64,000 nucleotides of DNA, taken from assembly GCF_040881935.1 (NCBI RefSeq), contig NZ_JBBECH010000053.1, positions 32,304-96,303 of the forward strand, in the 5' to 3' direction. The notes below the pieces were generated by a model that worked only from the letters and a program-made list of their open reading frames with translations, made no database searches and was not told where the DNA came from. This DNA is from Saccharospirillum sp040881935. Lineage in GTDB: Bacteria > Pseudomonadota > Gammaproteobacteria > Pseudomonadales > Natronospirillaceae. This document shows positions 25,557 to 33,807 of this stretch, piece after piece; positions within the stretch are counted from its first letter, which is position 1, and the number at the start of each line of letters is the position of its first letter. Made by a program: the position numbers and the translations under genes.

Positions 25557-26456
25557 TCAGAAGTTAATGGTTACCGACTGATTAGCAACTACACTGGCAT
25601 TTTGAGGATCAATAAAGGTAAGGGTGTCAGCCCCTTCCGGGTCATCCTGAGCCGCTCCACAGGTGAAGGCGGCTGTATAATCACCCTCAGTCAAAAAGGC
25701 AACCTTGTAGTCAAATTTGGTTACGCCAGAATCATCGGTATCCACCAGCGCTGTAACTATGGGCTCAACCCCGTTACCACCGACATCACCTGGGGTGACA
25801 TTCTCGCCTTCATATACGTAAACAGCACCACTGCAGTCTGCTGTGAGCGTGTTCGAATCAACGGGCCCGGCAATCGAGCCCACCTGAGTGTTGTCAACCA
25901 GGCGCAACGCCGGTCTAAGCTTGTAGAAACCCGTGCCGTCTTCTTCCACAACCGATTTACGCAGGTCAAAGTCGATGGTAAAGGCGACACTGCCGTTTAC
26001 CGGCACCGTAAAGCCCTGTACCAGTTTCAGGCCGGTCTCATCCCCACTCGGAACATAAAGGTCATAATCACTACCATCATCAAGAAGAATATTGGAGCCA
26101 CCCGCTTCCTTGGTAGCATCCACACGCAGACTGATCCATTGATAGTCTCCGGCTGGCAGCCACTCGTCATCCAGCAAAGACGCCGTAGCACCTCCCTGAT
26201 AATCGAGCAGGTTGATGGATCTGGGCTCATCGTAGGTGATCTCTATCAGATTGCCTCGGGCTGAGTGGATATCAACGCCGTCAAAGACCACGTTGACTTC
26301 CAGCGCCGAATCGACAGGGGCATCGGTTATATCCAGCGACATGGTTCCGGAGCTGTCGGTGTTGCAGCCGGCCAGAGCGAGGGCTGCTACGCTCATGGCT
26401 GCTATGGTTTTGATCGGCCCTGTGGTGAATTGCCGTTGTTTCTGACGCAGTGTCAT
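25557..26456 (-). CDS. DUF4382 lipoprotein
   Basis: A 299-residue lipoprotein: basic N-terminus, hydrophobic AAMSVAALALAGC with the lipobox Cys, then a DUF4382 domain (SLDITDAPVD ... VVFDGVDIHSA ... INLLDYQGG ... LPAGDYQWISLRVDA). A second, C-terminal beta-rich segment of about 90 residues (GAVYVYEGENVTPGD ... LTEGDYTAAFTC) looks like a carboxypeptidase-regulatory/Ig-like fold. Presumed periplasmic or outer-membrane-attached; no function is known to me. It is divergent from the sensor kinase gene with about 180 bp between starts, so it could be a target of that two-component system (inference). Confidence 0.82.
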   Translation of the reverse strand: MTLRQKQRQFTTGPIKTIAAMSVAALALAGCNTDSSGTMSLDITDAPVDSALEVNVVFDGVDIHSARGNLIEITYDEPRSINLLDYQGGATASLLDDEWLPAGDYQWISLRVDATKEAGGSNILLDDGSDYDLYVPSGDETGLKLVQGFTVPVNGSVAFTIDFDLRKSVVEEDGTGFYKLRPALRLVDNTQVGSIAGPVDSNTLTADCSGAVYVYEGENVTPGDVGGNGVEPIVTALVDTDDSGVTKFDYKVAFLTEGDYTAAFTCGAAQDDPEGADTLTFIDPQNASVVANQSVTINF

Positions 26457-26637
26457 AATGGGTCACTCCTCGCTTTCGGATAGGTATCAGTAGCAGGCAA
26501 GGCGCCTGCTGTTCGACACCGTCAATGTAGCGAAACGGGCGGCCGGCTGTGTCTGGCAAACGTATGCCAAATGTCTGGAAGCGTTGAGTTTGTCATCAAA
26601 TCCGGTTCATCATGGCGTCATTATTCCGAGGTTAACG

Positions 26638-28221
26638 ATGCTGCTTTCCCTATTCACCCGCATTTACCTGACGGTTCTGCTGACGCTGGTGCTCACCTCT
26701 GTCAGCGTGATGCTGGTGCTGCACCAGATCAACCAGCACCGCTTCGCCGATTACACCGCAGAGCGGGTTCACGCCTTTGCGACTCTGCTTGAGATCAATT
26801 CCAGGGCCGTTCCCGACGAGCGCCTGACCGGCTGGCTCGCCATTCTGTCGCGACTGACCGGTGCCGACTGGCGCATGGCCACCAGTGAGCAGCAACCCGC
26901 ACTGGACAGTCAGTGGTGGTCGCAGAGCGCCCGGGTGGTGCTGGCAACCGGCCGAGAATCGGCACCGCTGATCGAAGCACAGGTAACCGACTGGGACGAA
27001 CTGCTGGTTGGCACTGGCTTGCTGATGGTCAATGCGCTGTCTCTGGTACCCACAGCCGAGCGTAACCCGCGGCTGCAAGCGCTGGTTACCGCCGCGGGTC
27101 TGCCCGCTTCACCGGTGTCGGTCAGCCGCGAGTCACTCGGGTTTTTGCAACAGCGTCAACTGGAGCAGGGCCAGGCGGTCATTAGCAGCCAGAACCGGCC
27201 ATTCACCGCGCCTCAGCACCAGATATACATCCCCATGGGCCAGGGTAACGCCCTTAAGCTGGGGCCCGTCGCACCCTTTATCTGGCTGACACCACTAGGG
27301 CTGCTGATGCTGACCGGTGTCGTGCTGCCTGCCGTCGGCGTGGTCATCTACGGCGCGCTGGTGCCTTTACAGCGGCGCATGCGCCGGATGATAAAAGCGG
27401 TCGATGCTATCGAGCACACGCCGTCCAGCGTTGCGGTTCCCGAACACCCCGCCGATGAACTGGGCACCATGGGTCAGCACGTCAACCGCATGGCGGCTCG
27501 ACTGGTCCGCTTTGCCCAGCGCAACCGGGAGATCAACCAAGCCGTGTCACACGACCTGAAAACCCCACTGGCCCAATTCAAGTTTGCGCTGGAACTGCTG
27601 AAGCCGGAATCGCGCCAGGCCTACGCGGTTGGCAAGATGCACCAGTCTGTCGGCGAGATGGAATCGCTGATTGAGGAACTGCTGCTCTACCACAGTCTGG
27701 CTGATCAACCCGCCAGTGACAGCAGCCAGGTCACCGACCTGGCCAGCCTGGTCCCTGCGGTTCTGGACAGCCTGCCCAATCCGGCTGGTCTGGCGTGCAG
27801 GCTGGAACTGGCCCGGGGCCCACTCAGGGTCGCCGGGGAAGAACGCCTGCTGCGCCGCCTGTTCGGCAACTTGCTGGCGAACGCCTTTAACTATGGCCAT
27901 GGCCAGGTCACGCTCAGTGTCCGGCGTGGCGCGCAAGGCCGGTTTGACATTGCCATTGAAGACGACGGCCCCGGCATACCCGCCGCCGAAAGAGAGCGTG
28001 TGTTCGAGCCCTTCTACCGGCTCGACCAAACCCGCGAAGCTGGCCATCGGGGCCACGGGCTGGGCCTGGCGATCAGCCGTGACATCGTCACCAACCTGAA
28101 CGGCACCCTGAATATCGCGGCCAGCGCCAGCGGTGGCTGCCGGGTCGTGTTGCAGCTGCCACAAGCCTTACAAAGCCAGACAAATAATGAACACCACGCA
28201 GCGCAAGATGCGTTAAAGTAA
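26638..28221 (+). CDS. Membrane sensor histidine kinase, RstB-like
   Basis: A 527-residue sensor kinase: first transmembrane helix at residues 5-30, a periplasmic region of about 200 residues, a second helix near 220-245, HAMP-like linker, and then HisKA with AVSHDLKTPLAQFKF (phosphoacceptor His305), an N-box NLLANAFNYG, G1 DDGPGIPAAERERVFEPFYR and G2 GHGLGLAI. It should phosphorylate the OmpR-type regulator encoded at 29828-30562, although two envelope-protein genes lie between them. ATG 26638 is preceded by GAGGTTAACG; a TTG at 26584 extends the frame but lacks support. The periplasmic ligand is unknown. Confidence 0.88.
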   Translation: MLLSLFTRIYLTVLLTLVLTSVSVMLVLHQINQHRFADYTAERVHAFATLLEINSRAVPDERLTGWLAILSRLTGADWRMATSEQQPALDSQWWSQSARVVLATGRESAPLIEAQVTDWDELLVGTGLLMVNALSLVPTAERNPRLQALVTAAGLPASPVSVSRESLGFLQQRQLEQGQAVISSQNRPFTAPQHQIYIPMGQGNALKLGPVAPFIWLTPLGLLMLTGVVLPAVGVVIYGALVPLQRRMRRMIKAVDAIEHTPSSVAVPEHPADELGTMGQHVNRMAARLVRFAQRNREINQAVSHDLKTPLAQFKFALELLKPESRQAYAVGKMHQSVGEMESLIEELLLYHSLADQPASDSSQVTDLASLVPAVLDSLPNPAGLACRLELARGPLRVAGEERLLRRLFGNLLANAFNYGHGQVTLSVRRGAQGRFDIAIEDDGPGIPAAERERVFEPFYRLDQTREAGHRGHGLGLAISRDIVTNLNGTLNIAASASGGCRVVLQLPQALQSQTNNEHHAAQDALK

Positions 28222-28249
28222 GCGCAGTTACTGACCTCACAGGTGAAAC

Positions 28250-28660
28250 ATGCGTTACTGGCTAATGACTGTCCTGACCGCCCTGGCTAGCCTGGCCAGC
28301 GCAGAAGAAAGCGCCGAACGCTGGGATAACTGGGACCAGTTACCGGAAGATGTGCTGGAATTGGGTGGCGCAACCAGCGCCGAGCAGTTGTCACAACGGC
28401 TCGACAGCCTGATTCAGCAGAATCCGGACTCAGCGGAAATAGACCGCCTGCTTGAGCTCTGGCTGGAACAGGCCACGACCTTGAGTGGCGGGAAGGCCGT
28501 ACCGCTGCAATCGCTGATTGAGCTGACGATCCCGGGTGAACCCGGGCTGTCCGGCCCGGCCCGAAGTGAACGGCGGGAACGCTTGCAACAATTGCAGCAG
28601 TTGTTGCAGGGGCTTCCGGCGGATGGTCAGGACGATTCCGGCGGCTCCCAATACTGGTAG
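28250..28660 (+). CDS. Small exported protein of unknown function
   Basis: A 136-residue protein with a short signal peptide (WLMTVLTALASLASA) and an acidic, Gln-rich, likely helical mature part (LQQLQQLLQ near the C-terminus). No family recognised. It sits 28 bp after the sensor kinase gene and 76 bp before the TPR/beta-barrel gene, in the middle of a two-component operon, so it may modulate the sensor or act with the outer-membrane protein (inference). Confidence 0.65.
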   Translation: MRYWLMTVLTALASLASAEESAERWDNWDQLPEDVLELGGATSAEQLSQRLDSLIQQNPDSAEIDRLLELWLEQATTLSGGKAVPLQSLIELTIPGEPGLSGPARSERRERLQQLQQLLQGLPADGQDDSGGSQYW

Positions 28661-28736
28661 CCGCTCGCCGGTTGGTTTACCCTCCCAACCCTGACAACGT
28701 GCCCGGCCCCTTCAAACCCCGATTCAACAGTGACTC

Positions 28737-29840
28737 ATGAGCCCAGCAACGATACCACCGACTCAACCATCGTGTTTAGCCATGGTCCGCGCATTCGCGC
28801 TTTTTGTGCTGTGCGGGCACTCGCTGACTGTCTGGGCTGACCAGGCACCCAGCCTCGAACAGGCCCTGGCGGAAAGAGACCGCGGCCGGGTTTTTAACGC
28901 CCTGGACATGCTCGACCACCTGCGTCGGGATACCCCCGGGTCGGCCCGGTTGCAGGTAGAAACCGCTGTGCTGTACATCCAGCTTAAACGCTACGCCAGC
29001 GCCAACCAAATACTGAGCGAGGTGTTGACGGATGCCGGGTTACCGGCCCGGGTACGTGTCAATGTGCAGTTACTGCAGTTGAAAGCCAGGCGTCTGCTGC
29101 GTAACCAGCAGGACAGCGCCCTGAGTCTGCAAGTTGAAGCCGGCGCTGCTTATTCCCGTGGCCAAAACCAGTCACTGCCACTGTTCGACACCCAGCTTGG
29201 GGTGCTGCACCGTAGCCGGCTGCCCGCCGCGAACCTGTTTGGCTACCCGCTGTTCAGCCAGTGGGTCAAGCAGGCGCAGGTCTCATTCGTTAACTCCCCG
29301 GACGCCGCTATCAGCGACCTGAGCGCCACGCTCACCACAGGGCTGGAGCTGGATCTGTTTGCTTATCGCCTGGTACCGGCGCTGGACGCCCGGTTCACTG
29401 AAGCGGGCGCGGAGCCGGGTTTGAACCTGACCGCCAAATGGCGACCGGCCCACGCATTCAACCTTTCCGGCTACCTGTCACAACGCTGGCTGGCCAGTGG
29501 CGGCAGCGAAAACCTTGGCGAGGCTGGCATCGACCTGTTCAATGACCAGCCGGTGCGACTGTCATTCAACTACCGTTACCGCTTCACTGCGGGTGATGAA
29601 CCTTCAGCGACCACTCATCGTCTCGGCTCGGAACTGAGCCTGCACGATGCCGGACAGTGGGTTTTGGGTGCGTCCCACAAGCTCGATGGTCCCGCCGCCG
29701 AGGCGAGAACAGCCGCCTACCTGCACCGGGAACATCCGCTGAGCCGTGGCTTTGACCTTCTCGCGGAGCTGCGTTACGAGCACTACGACAACAACGATGC
29801 CACCGGTTACGGCCGCCTGGGGGTACGATGGCGGAAATAG
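28737..29840 (+). CDS. TPR plus beta-barrel outer-membrane protein
   Basis: A 367-residue protein with a signal sequence (VRAFALFVLCGHSLTVWA), a helical TPR-like segment at about residues 40-115 (SARLQVETAVLYIQLKRYASA), and roughly 245 residues of alternating amphipathic strands typical of an outer-membrane barrel (LSFNYRYRFTAG, LAELRYEHYDNN). The layout recalls Slam/DUF560 secretors, but this barrel is short and I cannot assign it to a family. ATG 28737 may be replaced by ATG 28782, which would give a shorter n-region; neither has a clear ribosome site. The 3' end overlaps the response regulator gene by 13 bp in another frame. Confidence 0.65.
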   Translation: MSPATIPPTQPSCLAMVRAFALFVLCGHSLTVWADQAPSLEQALAERDRGRVFNALDMLDHLRRDTPGSARLQVETAVLYIQLKRYASANQILSEVLTDAGLPARVRVNVQLLQLKARRLLRNQQDSALSLQVEAGAAYSRGQNQSLPLFDTQLGVLHRSRLPAANLFGYPLFSQWVKQAQVSFVNSPDAAISDLSATLTTGLELDLFAYRLVPALDARFTEAGAEPGLNLTAKWRPAHAFNLSGYLSQRWLASGGSENLGEAGIDLFNDQPVRLSFNYRYRFTAGDEPSATTHRLGSELSLHDAGQWVLGASHKLDGPAAEARTAAYLHREHPLSRGFDLLAELRYEHYDNNDATGYGRLGVRWRK

Positions 29841-30562
29841 ACGGTTACGCCCATATTCTTCTGGTCGAAGACAACGCCAGTCTGGCTGAACTGACCCAGC
29901 ACTATTTGCAGGAGTCCGGCTACCGGGTGGTTGTAATCAGCGATGGCGAGGCGGCGCGGCGCTACATTGTGGAACAACAGCCTGATTTAACCGTGCTGGA
30001 CATTATGCTGCCCAGTCTGGACGGCCTAGCGGTATGCCGGCAGGTACGATCCGACTACAAGAACCCCATTATCATCCTGACCGCCAAAAATGACCCCCTC
30101 GACGAAATACTGGGGCTTGAGATTGGCGCCGACGACTATCTGGCCAAGCCGGTAGATCCCAAATTACTGCTGAGCCGAATCCGCGCCAACCTGAGACGAG
30201 CCCGGGAATTCAATCAGGCCATTTCTTCTCAAGCATCCATAAACGGCGCCACCCCGACCAAGTCGCCCGCTCTGTCAGTGGACCGGCGTAATCGCGTTGC
30301 CCTCTGCCGGGGAAACAGCCTTGATTTAACCGGCCCGGAATTTGATTTGCTGGCCCTTCTTCATTCCCAACCAGGTCATGTATTTTCCAGAGATGAAATC
30401 ACCCATGCGCTGCGGGGAATAGAGTACGACGGCCAGAGTCGCGTCATCGACATGCTGATCTCTTCTCTACGCAGCAAGTTACCGTTACAAGACCCTATAA
30501 AAACGGTACGCAACAAAGGCTACTTGCTGGTTGAGGAGCACTTGCTAACACCCGAAGATTAA
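29828..30562 (+). CDS. OmpR-family response regulator, RstA-like
   Basis: A 244-residue regulator: receiver domain with ILLVEDNASLAEL, phosphoacceptor Asp58 in TVLDIMLPSLDG, IILTAK and GADDYLAKPVDPKLL; then a linker and a winged helix (LTGPEFDLLALLHSQPGHVFSRDEI ... RVIDMLISSLRSKL ... TVRNKGYLL). It is the expected partner of the kinase encoded at 26638. Translation probably couples to the upstream barrel gene through the 13-bp overlap. Followed directly by a terminator. Confidence 0.92.
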   Translation: MAEIDGYAHILLVEDNASLAELTQHYLQESGYRVVVISDGEAARRYIVEQQPDLTVLDIMLPSLDGLAVCRQVRSDYKNPIIILTAKNDPLDEILGLEIGADDYLAKPVDPKLLLSRIRANLRRAREFNQAISSQASINGATPTKSPALSVDRRNRVALCRGNSLDLTGPEFDLLALLHSQPGHVFSRDEITHALRGIEYDGQSRVIDMLISSLRSKLPLQDPIKTVRNKGYLLVEEHLLTPED

Positions 30563-30574
30563 AAGTAATACAGA

Positions 30575-30600
30575 AAATGGCCGCTAAACAGCGGCCTTTT
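30575..30600. terminator. Bidirectional rho-independent terminator
   Basis: GGCCGCT/AGCGGCC forms a 7-bp stem with an AAAC loop, flanked by AAAAT and TTTT, between the convergent response regulator and cold-shock genes. Confidence 0.85.
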
Positions 30601-30616
30601 CATTGATGATTCGGGA

Positions 30617-30823
30617 TCAGATCAGTTCAACATCAGAGGCCTGGGGGCCTTTCTGACCATCGGTAATCGTGAACTGCACTTCCTGGCCTTCTGCCAGGGT
30701 ACGGAACCCGTCGCCCTTGATGGCACTGAAGTGCACGAACACGTCTTTGCCGCCTTCCACTTCAATAAAGCCAAAGCCTTTGGATTCGTTGAACCACTTC
30801 ACCTTGCCGGTTTGTGTCGACAT
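30617..30823 (-). CDS. Cold-shock domain protein
   Basis: A 68-residue CspA-family single-stranded nucleic-acid binding protein: GKVKWFNESKGFGFIEVEGG contains RNP1 (KGFGFI) and VFVHFSAI contains RNP2. It acts as an RNA chaperone in the cytosol. ATG 30823 has AGGAGA upstream; the open frame continues back to 30976 but that part reads as leader, and a long 5' leader is normal for csp mRNAs. Which paralogue (cold-induced or constitutive) it is cannot be told. Confidence 0.93.
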   Translation of the reverse strand: MSTQTGKVKWFNESKGFGFIEVEGGKDVFVHFSAIKGDGFRTLAEGQEVQFTITDGQKGPQASDVELI

Positions 30824-31385
30824 GTCGTTCTCCTGCTTCAGTTGCGATTGTAAATAGCCTGCGTCGAGCCGGTTTTGCCCGGCCAACGCCGCCGGGTAAA
30901 GATCATAACGTCTACTTACGCGCAACCTGTTCAGGAACTGCTTGTCTGTACTGTCGTTGACGAATTGAGCGATCAATTCTGTCCGGTCAGCACACGGTGC
31001 ATAGCGTCTAACTGGCCTTGCTTATAAGTATTGCGAAAATCTTTAACACCTTTACTTTAGCCCAGGACTTCCGTATGTAAAGTACTTTTTAAGCCGATTT
31101 TTCCGGGGTTTTCATGATGTTGAAACCATCCCGAGAGAAGCCTTCAGGCTTCTTTCCGGCGTAACAATCGCCCCGCATTTTGAGCGCTCATTCACATTCC
31201 TGATGGCAACAGATACTTCAAAGCCCGGTTCAAGATGGTGAACGCAGACAGCCGGGAAAGCAGCCTGTTACAATTACTGCCTTGCGAGTCCCGCCTTGCC
31301 TTGTTAATAAAGGCCTAGGAACGGACGCTGTGGTGCGCCGCCGGGCAAAGCACCCTGACCTTTTTACACACCAATGGAGCCTTAC
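30824..31385. other. Divergent intergenic region with csp leader
   Basis: The first 150 bp or more probably form the csp 5' leader on the minus strand. A hairpin GAAGCC/GGCTTC lies near 31138-31155, too short and poor in T to be a clear terminator. No other gene or repeat was seen. Confidence 0.4.
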
Positions 31386-33521
31386 ATGAAAGGAATGATG
31401 ACACGTTTACTACTGGCCCTGACTGTGGCCGTAGCCAGCGTAAGCAGTGCCTATGCTTTTAATCTGTTTGGATTGTTTTCCTCAGATCAGTCCGATAACT
31501 CAATGGAGAACCTGCTCAGCCAGACCCCGGCAGACACTGCCCTGTTCATAGGCTGGCATAACACGACTGAAGGCCTGGATATCATGGATTCCTGGGCTCT
31601 CGCCAACCAGTCGGACATCACCGAACTGCAAACCTTGCTGGCAGACATGGGCAGTGACGACAGCCCCATGCTCAGACTGACCGAGGTATTGCTGGCAGAC
31701 TACCTCGCCACAGCGACCAGCGGTTACAGCGAGTTGCTAACGCATTATGGCTTGCCAGCCGAAGGCGCCGGTGCGCTGTATCTGCATGGCGCCATGCCTG
31801 TGGCCCGTTTTGCACTGGAAGACCCCGAAGCCTTCAATGCCGTATTGAATCAGGCCATTCTTGAATCCGGCGCGGCCCCAATTTTGAAGCAGATTGAGGG
31901 CGTGGAAGTACGCACCTGGCAACTGACCCCCGAAGGCGATGCCGAAAGTGTCGATCTAGCCATCGCGATCGACCAGGGGGTTGCGACCATCACCCTGTTC
32001 AACCATACCGATACCAATGCATTGCAGGCCGAACGGCTGGGCTTGGTGGATATTTCCGACTCACTCGCCGAGCAAGGCGATTGGGACGCACTGGGCGAAC
32101 AGTACGCCTACGATGAAACCTTCCGGGGCTATATCGACCTCGATGGCGTGGCCGCAACGCTGCTGACCGGCACGAAGAGCCGTCTGCGACGTGATCTGGA
32201 AGCCCTGATGCCTGACGAAATCGAACGTATGGACACCTACCTGGCTGAAAGCCAGTGCGGCCCCGAAGGCTATGCACTGGCCCGGCAAGTGCCCCGCTTT
32301 GCCTTTGGCAGCGAAAACATTTCAGCCACGCCCGATACCCTGTCGCAACAGATCGGCATGATTCTGGAGCTGACCAACACCGATCTAACCAGTCAGCTCT
32401 CGCGTTTACCCGGCAGCCTGCCAGCCTATGCGACCGATGGCAGCGACAAGCTACTGGCCTTCGCACTGGGTTTGGACGTTAACGCCCTGGCGCCGGTAGC
32501 CACGGCTCTGTGGTCACAACTGACCGGGGCCGAATACAAGTGCCAGGCACTGGCCGATGCGGTAGCACCGCTGCGCCAGAACAACCCGGCGATGCTGGGT
32601 ATGGCAACAGCCATGGCCCAGGGCGTTAAAGGCTTGGGTGCAGCGGTATACGGAATCGAAGCTGACGACAACAGCCCGTATGGCCTGGTCGGGTCTGCGC
32701 TGGTAACCCTGAGTGCCGATAACCCCAGCGTACTGGCCGGCCTGATCAGTTCTAGCATTCCTGGCATGGCCGGTGTGACCATTCCGGAAGATGGCACGGC
32801 TGTTCAGGTCCCACTGCCCATGGTGCCACAACCAGTGTTCGCCGCGATCAAGGGCAAGCACCTGGTGGTTTACACAGGCGATACGGCCAAAGCACCGGCC
32901 GATGCAATGGCCAGCGAGCCACTCAATACCCGCGGCAGCACCGCCATTGCCTTTAATTACGAACGTTTCGGCGAGGCTGCTCTGGTGGCAATGGAATCGC
33001 CCATGGTTGCCAGCAATGCACAAGGTATGGCGATGGCCACTGGCAGTTGTGTGGAGGCCTACGCCGGCATTCTGCAAGCCGCAGCCCTGCCACTGGAAGG
33101 CAGCTACCGGGATACCTACACCGACCGTGGCTGGGAAGCCAAGTTCGATGTCACTCTGGGCAAAATGACGACAGATTTCAGCGTGCCAACAGGCACTTAT
33201 CAGTCTGAAACACTGGACGTCGATTGCACCTGGTACGACTCTGGTGTTGAAACCATCAATGCGAACGGGACCGGCCAGTTCACCGAAATGGACGAAACCG
33301 GCCAGTGCGAGCTGTACCAGGCCAACTACACCTGGACACAGGACGGCAATATGATGGAACAAACCACCACTGAGCTGCGCTCGCGGAATACCTGCGAGGC
33401 TGACTGGGAAGAACAGCCTGAAGAAACCTTCAACTGTGCTCTTCTTGGCAACCACAATGGCTTCCATTATTGCCAGTATGGCACCGGTATGGACGCCTAT
33501 CTGGTGCGCTACGTCCAGTAA
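31386..33521 (+). CDS. Large exported protein, DUF3352-like
   Basis: A 711-residue protein with a signal peptide (MTRLLLALTVAVASVSSAYA) and no internal membrane helices. The repeated alternation of strands such as PADTALFIGWHN, LLAFALGLDVNAL and HLVVYTGD resembles DUF3352-type periplasmic proteins, but the match is by eye only. The last 130 residues contain several Cys (VDCTWYDSG, GQCELYQANYTW, RNTCEADW, FNCALLG, HYCQYG), suggesting a disulfide-bonded C-terminal module of beta hairpins. ATG 31386 is preferred to ATG 31374 because GGAG sits 8 bp before it. Monocistronic with its own terminator. Function unknown. Confidence 0.6.
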   Translation: MKGMMTRLLLALTVAVASVSSAYAFNLFGLFSSDQSDNSMENLLSQTPADTALFIGWHNTTEGLDIMDSWALANQSDITELQTLLADMGSDDSPMLRLTEVLLADYLATATSGYSELLTHYGLPAEGAGALYLHGAMPVARFALEDPEAFNAVLNQAILESGAAPILKQIEGVEVRTWQLTPEGDAESVDLAIAIDQGVATITLFNHTDTNALQAERLGLVDISDSLAEQGDWDALGEQYAYDETFRGYIDLDGVAATLLTGTKSRLRRDLEALMPDEIERMDTYLAESQCGPEGYALARQVPRFAFGSENISATPDTLSQQIGMILELTNTDLTSQLSRLPGSLPAYATDGSDKLLAFALGLDVNALAPVATALWSQLTGAEYKCQALADAVAPLRQNNPAMLGMATAMAQGVKGLGAAVYGIEADDNSPYGLVGSALVTLSADNPSVLAGLISSSIPGMAGVTIPEDGTAVQVPLPMVPQPVFAAIKGKHLVVYTGDTAKAPADAMASEPLNTRGSTAIAFNYERFGEAALVAMESPMVASNAQGMAMATGSCVEAYAGILQAAALPLEGSYRDTYTDRGWEAKFDVTLGKMTTDFSVPTGTYQSETLDVDCTWYDSGVETINANGTGQFTEMDETGQCELYQANYTWTQDGNMMEQTTTELRSRNTCEADWEEQPEETFNCALLGNHNGFHYCQYGTGMDAYLVRYVQ

Positions 33522-33540
33522 CTAGCCGCTTTGAACTGCT

Positions 33541-33569
33541 AAAAACCGGTGCCAGGCACCGGTTTTTTT
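33541..33569 (+). terminator. Rho-independent terminator
   Basis: ACCGGTGCC and GGCACCGGT form a 9-bp stem (loop A) flanked by five A and seven T, 20 bp after the exported-protein stop. The palindrome may work in both directions. Confidence 0.88.
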
Positions 33570-33738
33570 ATGGCTGTCGCTTCAGAGTTCGGTCGGCTGT
33601 GGGGCTCTGGTCCGCAACGGTTACCCACACCTCCTGTTGACAAGCCTGTGCACTGACCCCGGGGAAACCGGCGCGCACCCCAACCGGCTACTGGTTTTCA
33701 AAATACGTTAAAAAAAAACAGTTAGTCTATTGGCCCAA

Positions 33739-33760
33739 GTCACGAAAACGTCACATTAGC
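33739..33760 (+). promoter_or_regulatory. Possible Pho-box-like direct repeat
   Basis: GTCAC at 33739 and GTCAC at 33750 recur with an 11-bp period, the spacing of PhoB half-sites (TGTCAnnnnnn), followed within 15 bp by an AT-rich CATTAT. The match to the consensus is partial, so PhoB control of the beta-helix gene is only a possibility. Confidence 0.3.
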
Positions 33761-33807
33761 CCATTATCCTGCGCCCTTTTCCTTTATCGGTTGCTCGGGA
33801 GCACACC

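Noticed and set aside
30824..30976. N-terminal extension of the cold-shock protein
   Set aside because: The ATG at 30823 has a strong ribosome site and matches family N-termini; the extension reads as leader RNA.
31138..31155. GAAGCC/GGCTTC hairpin as a terminator
   Set aside because: Six-base stem with only a short T run and no gene ending nearby.
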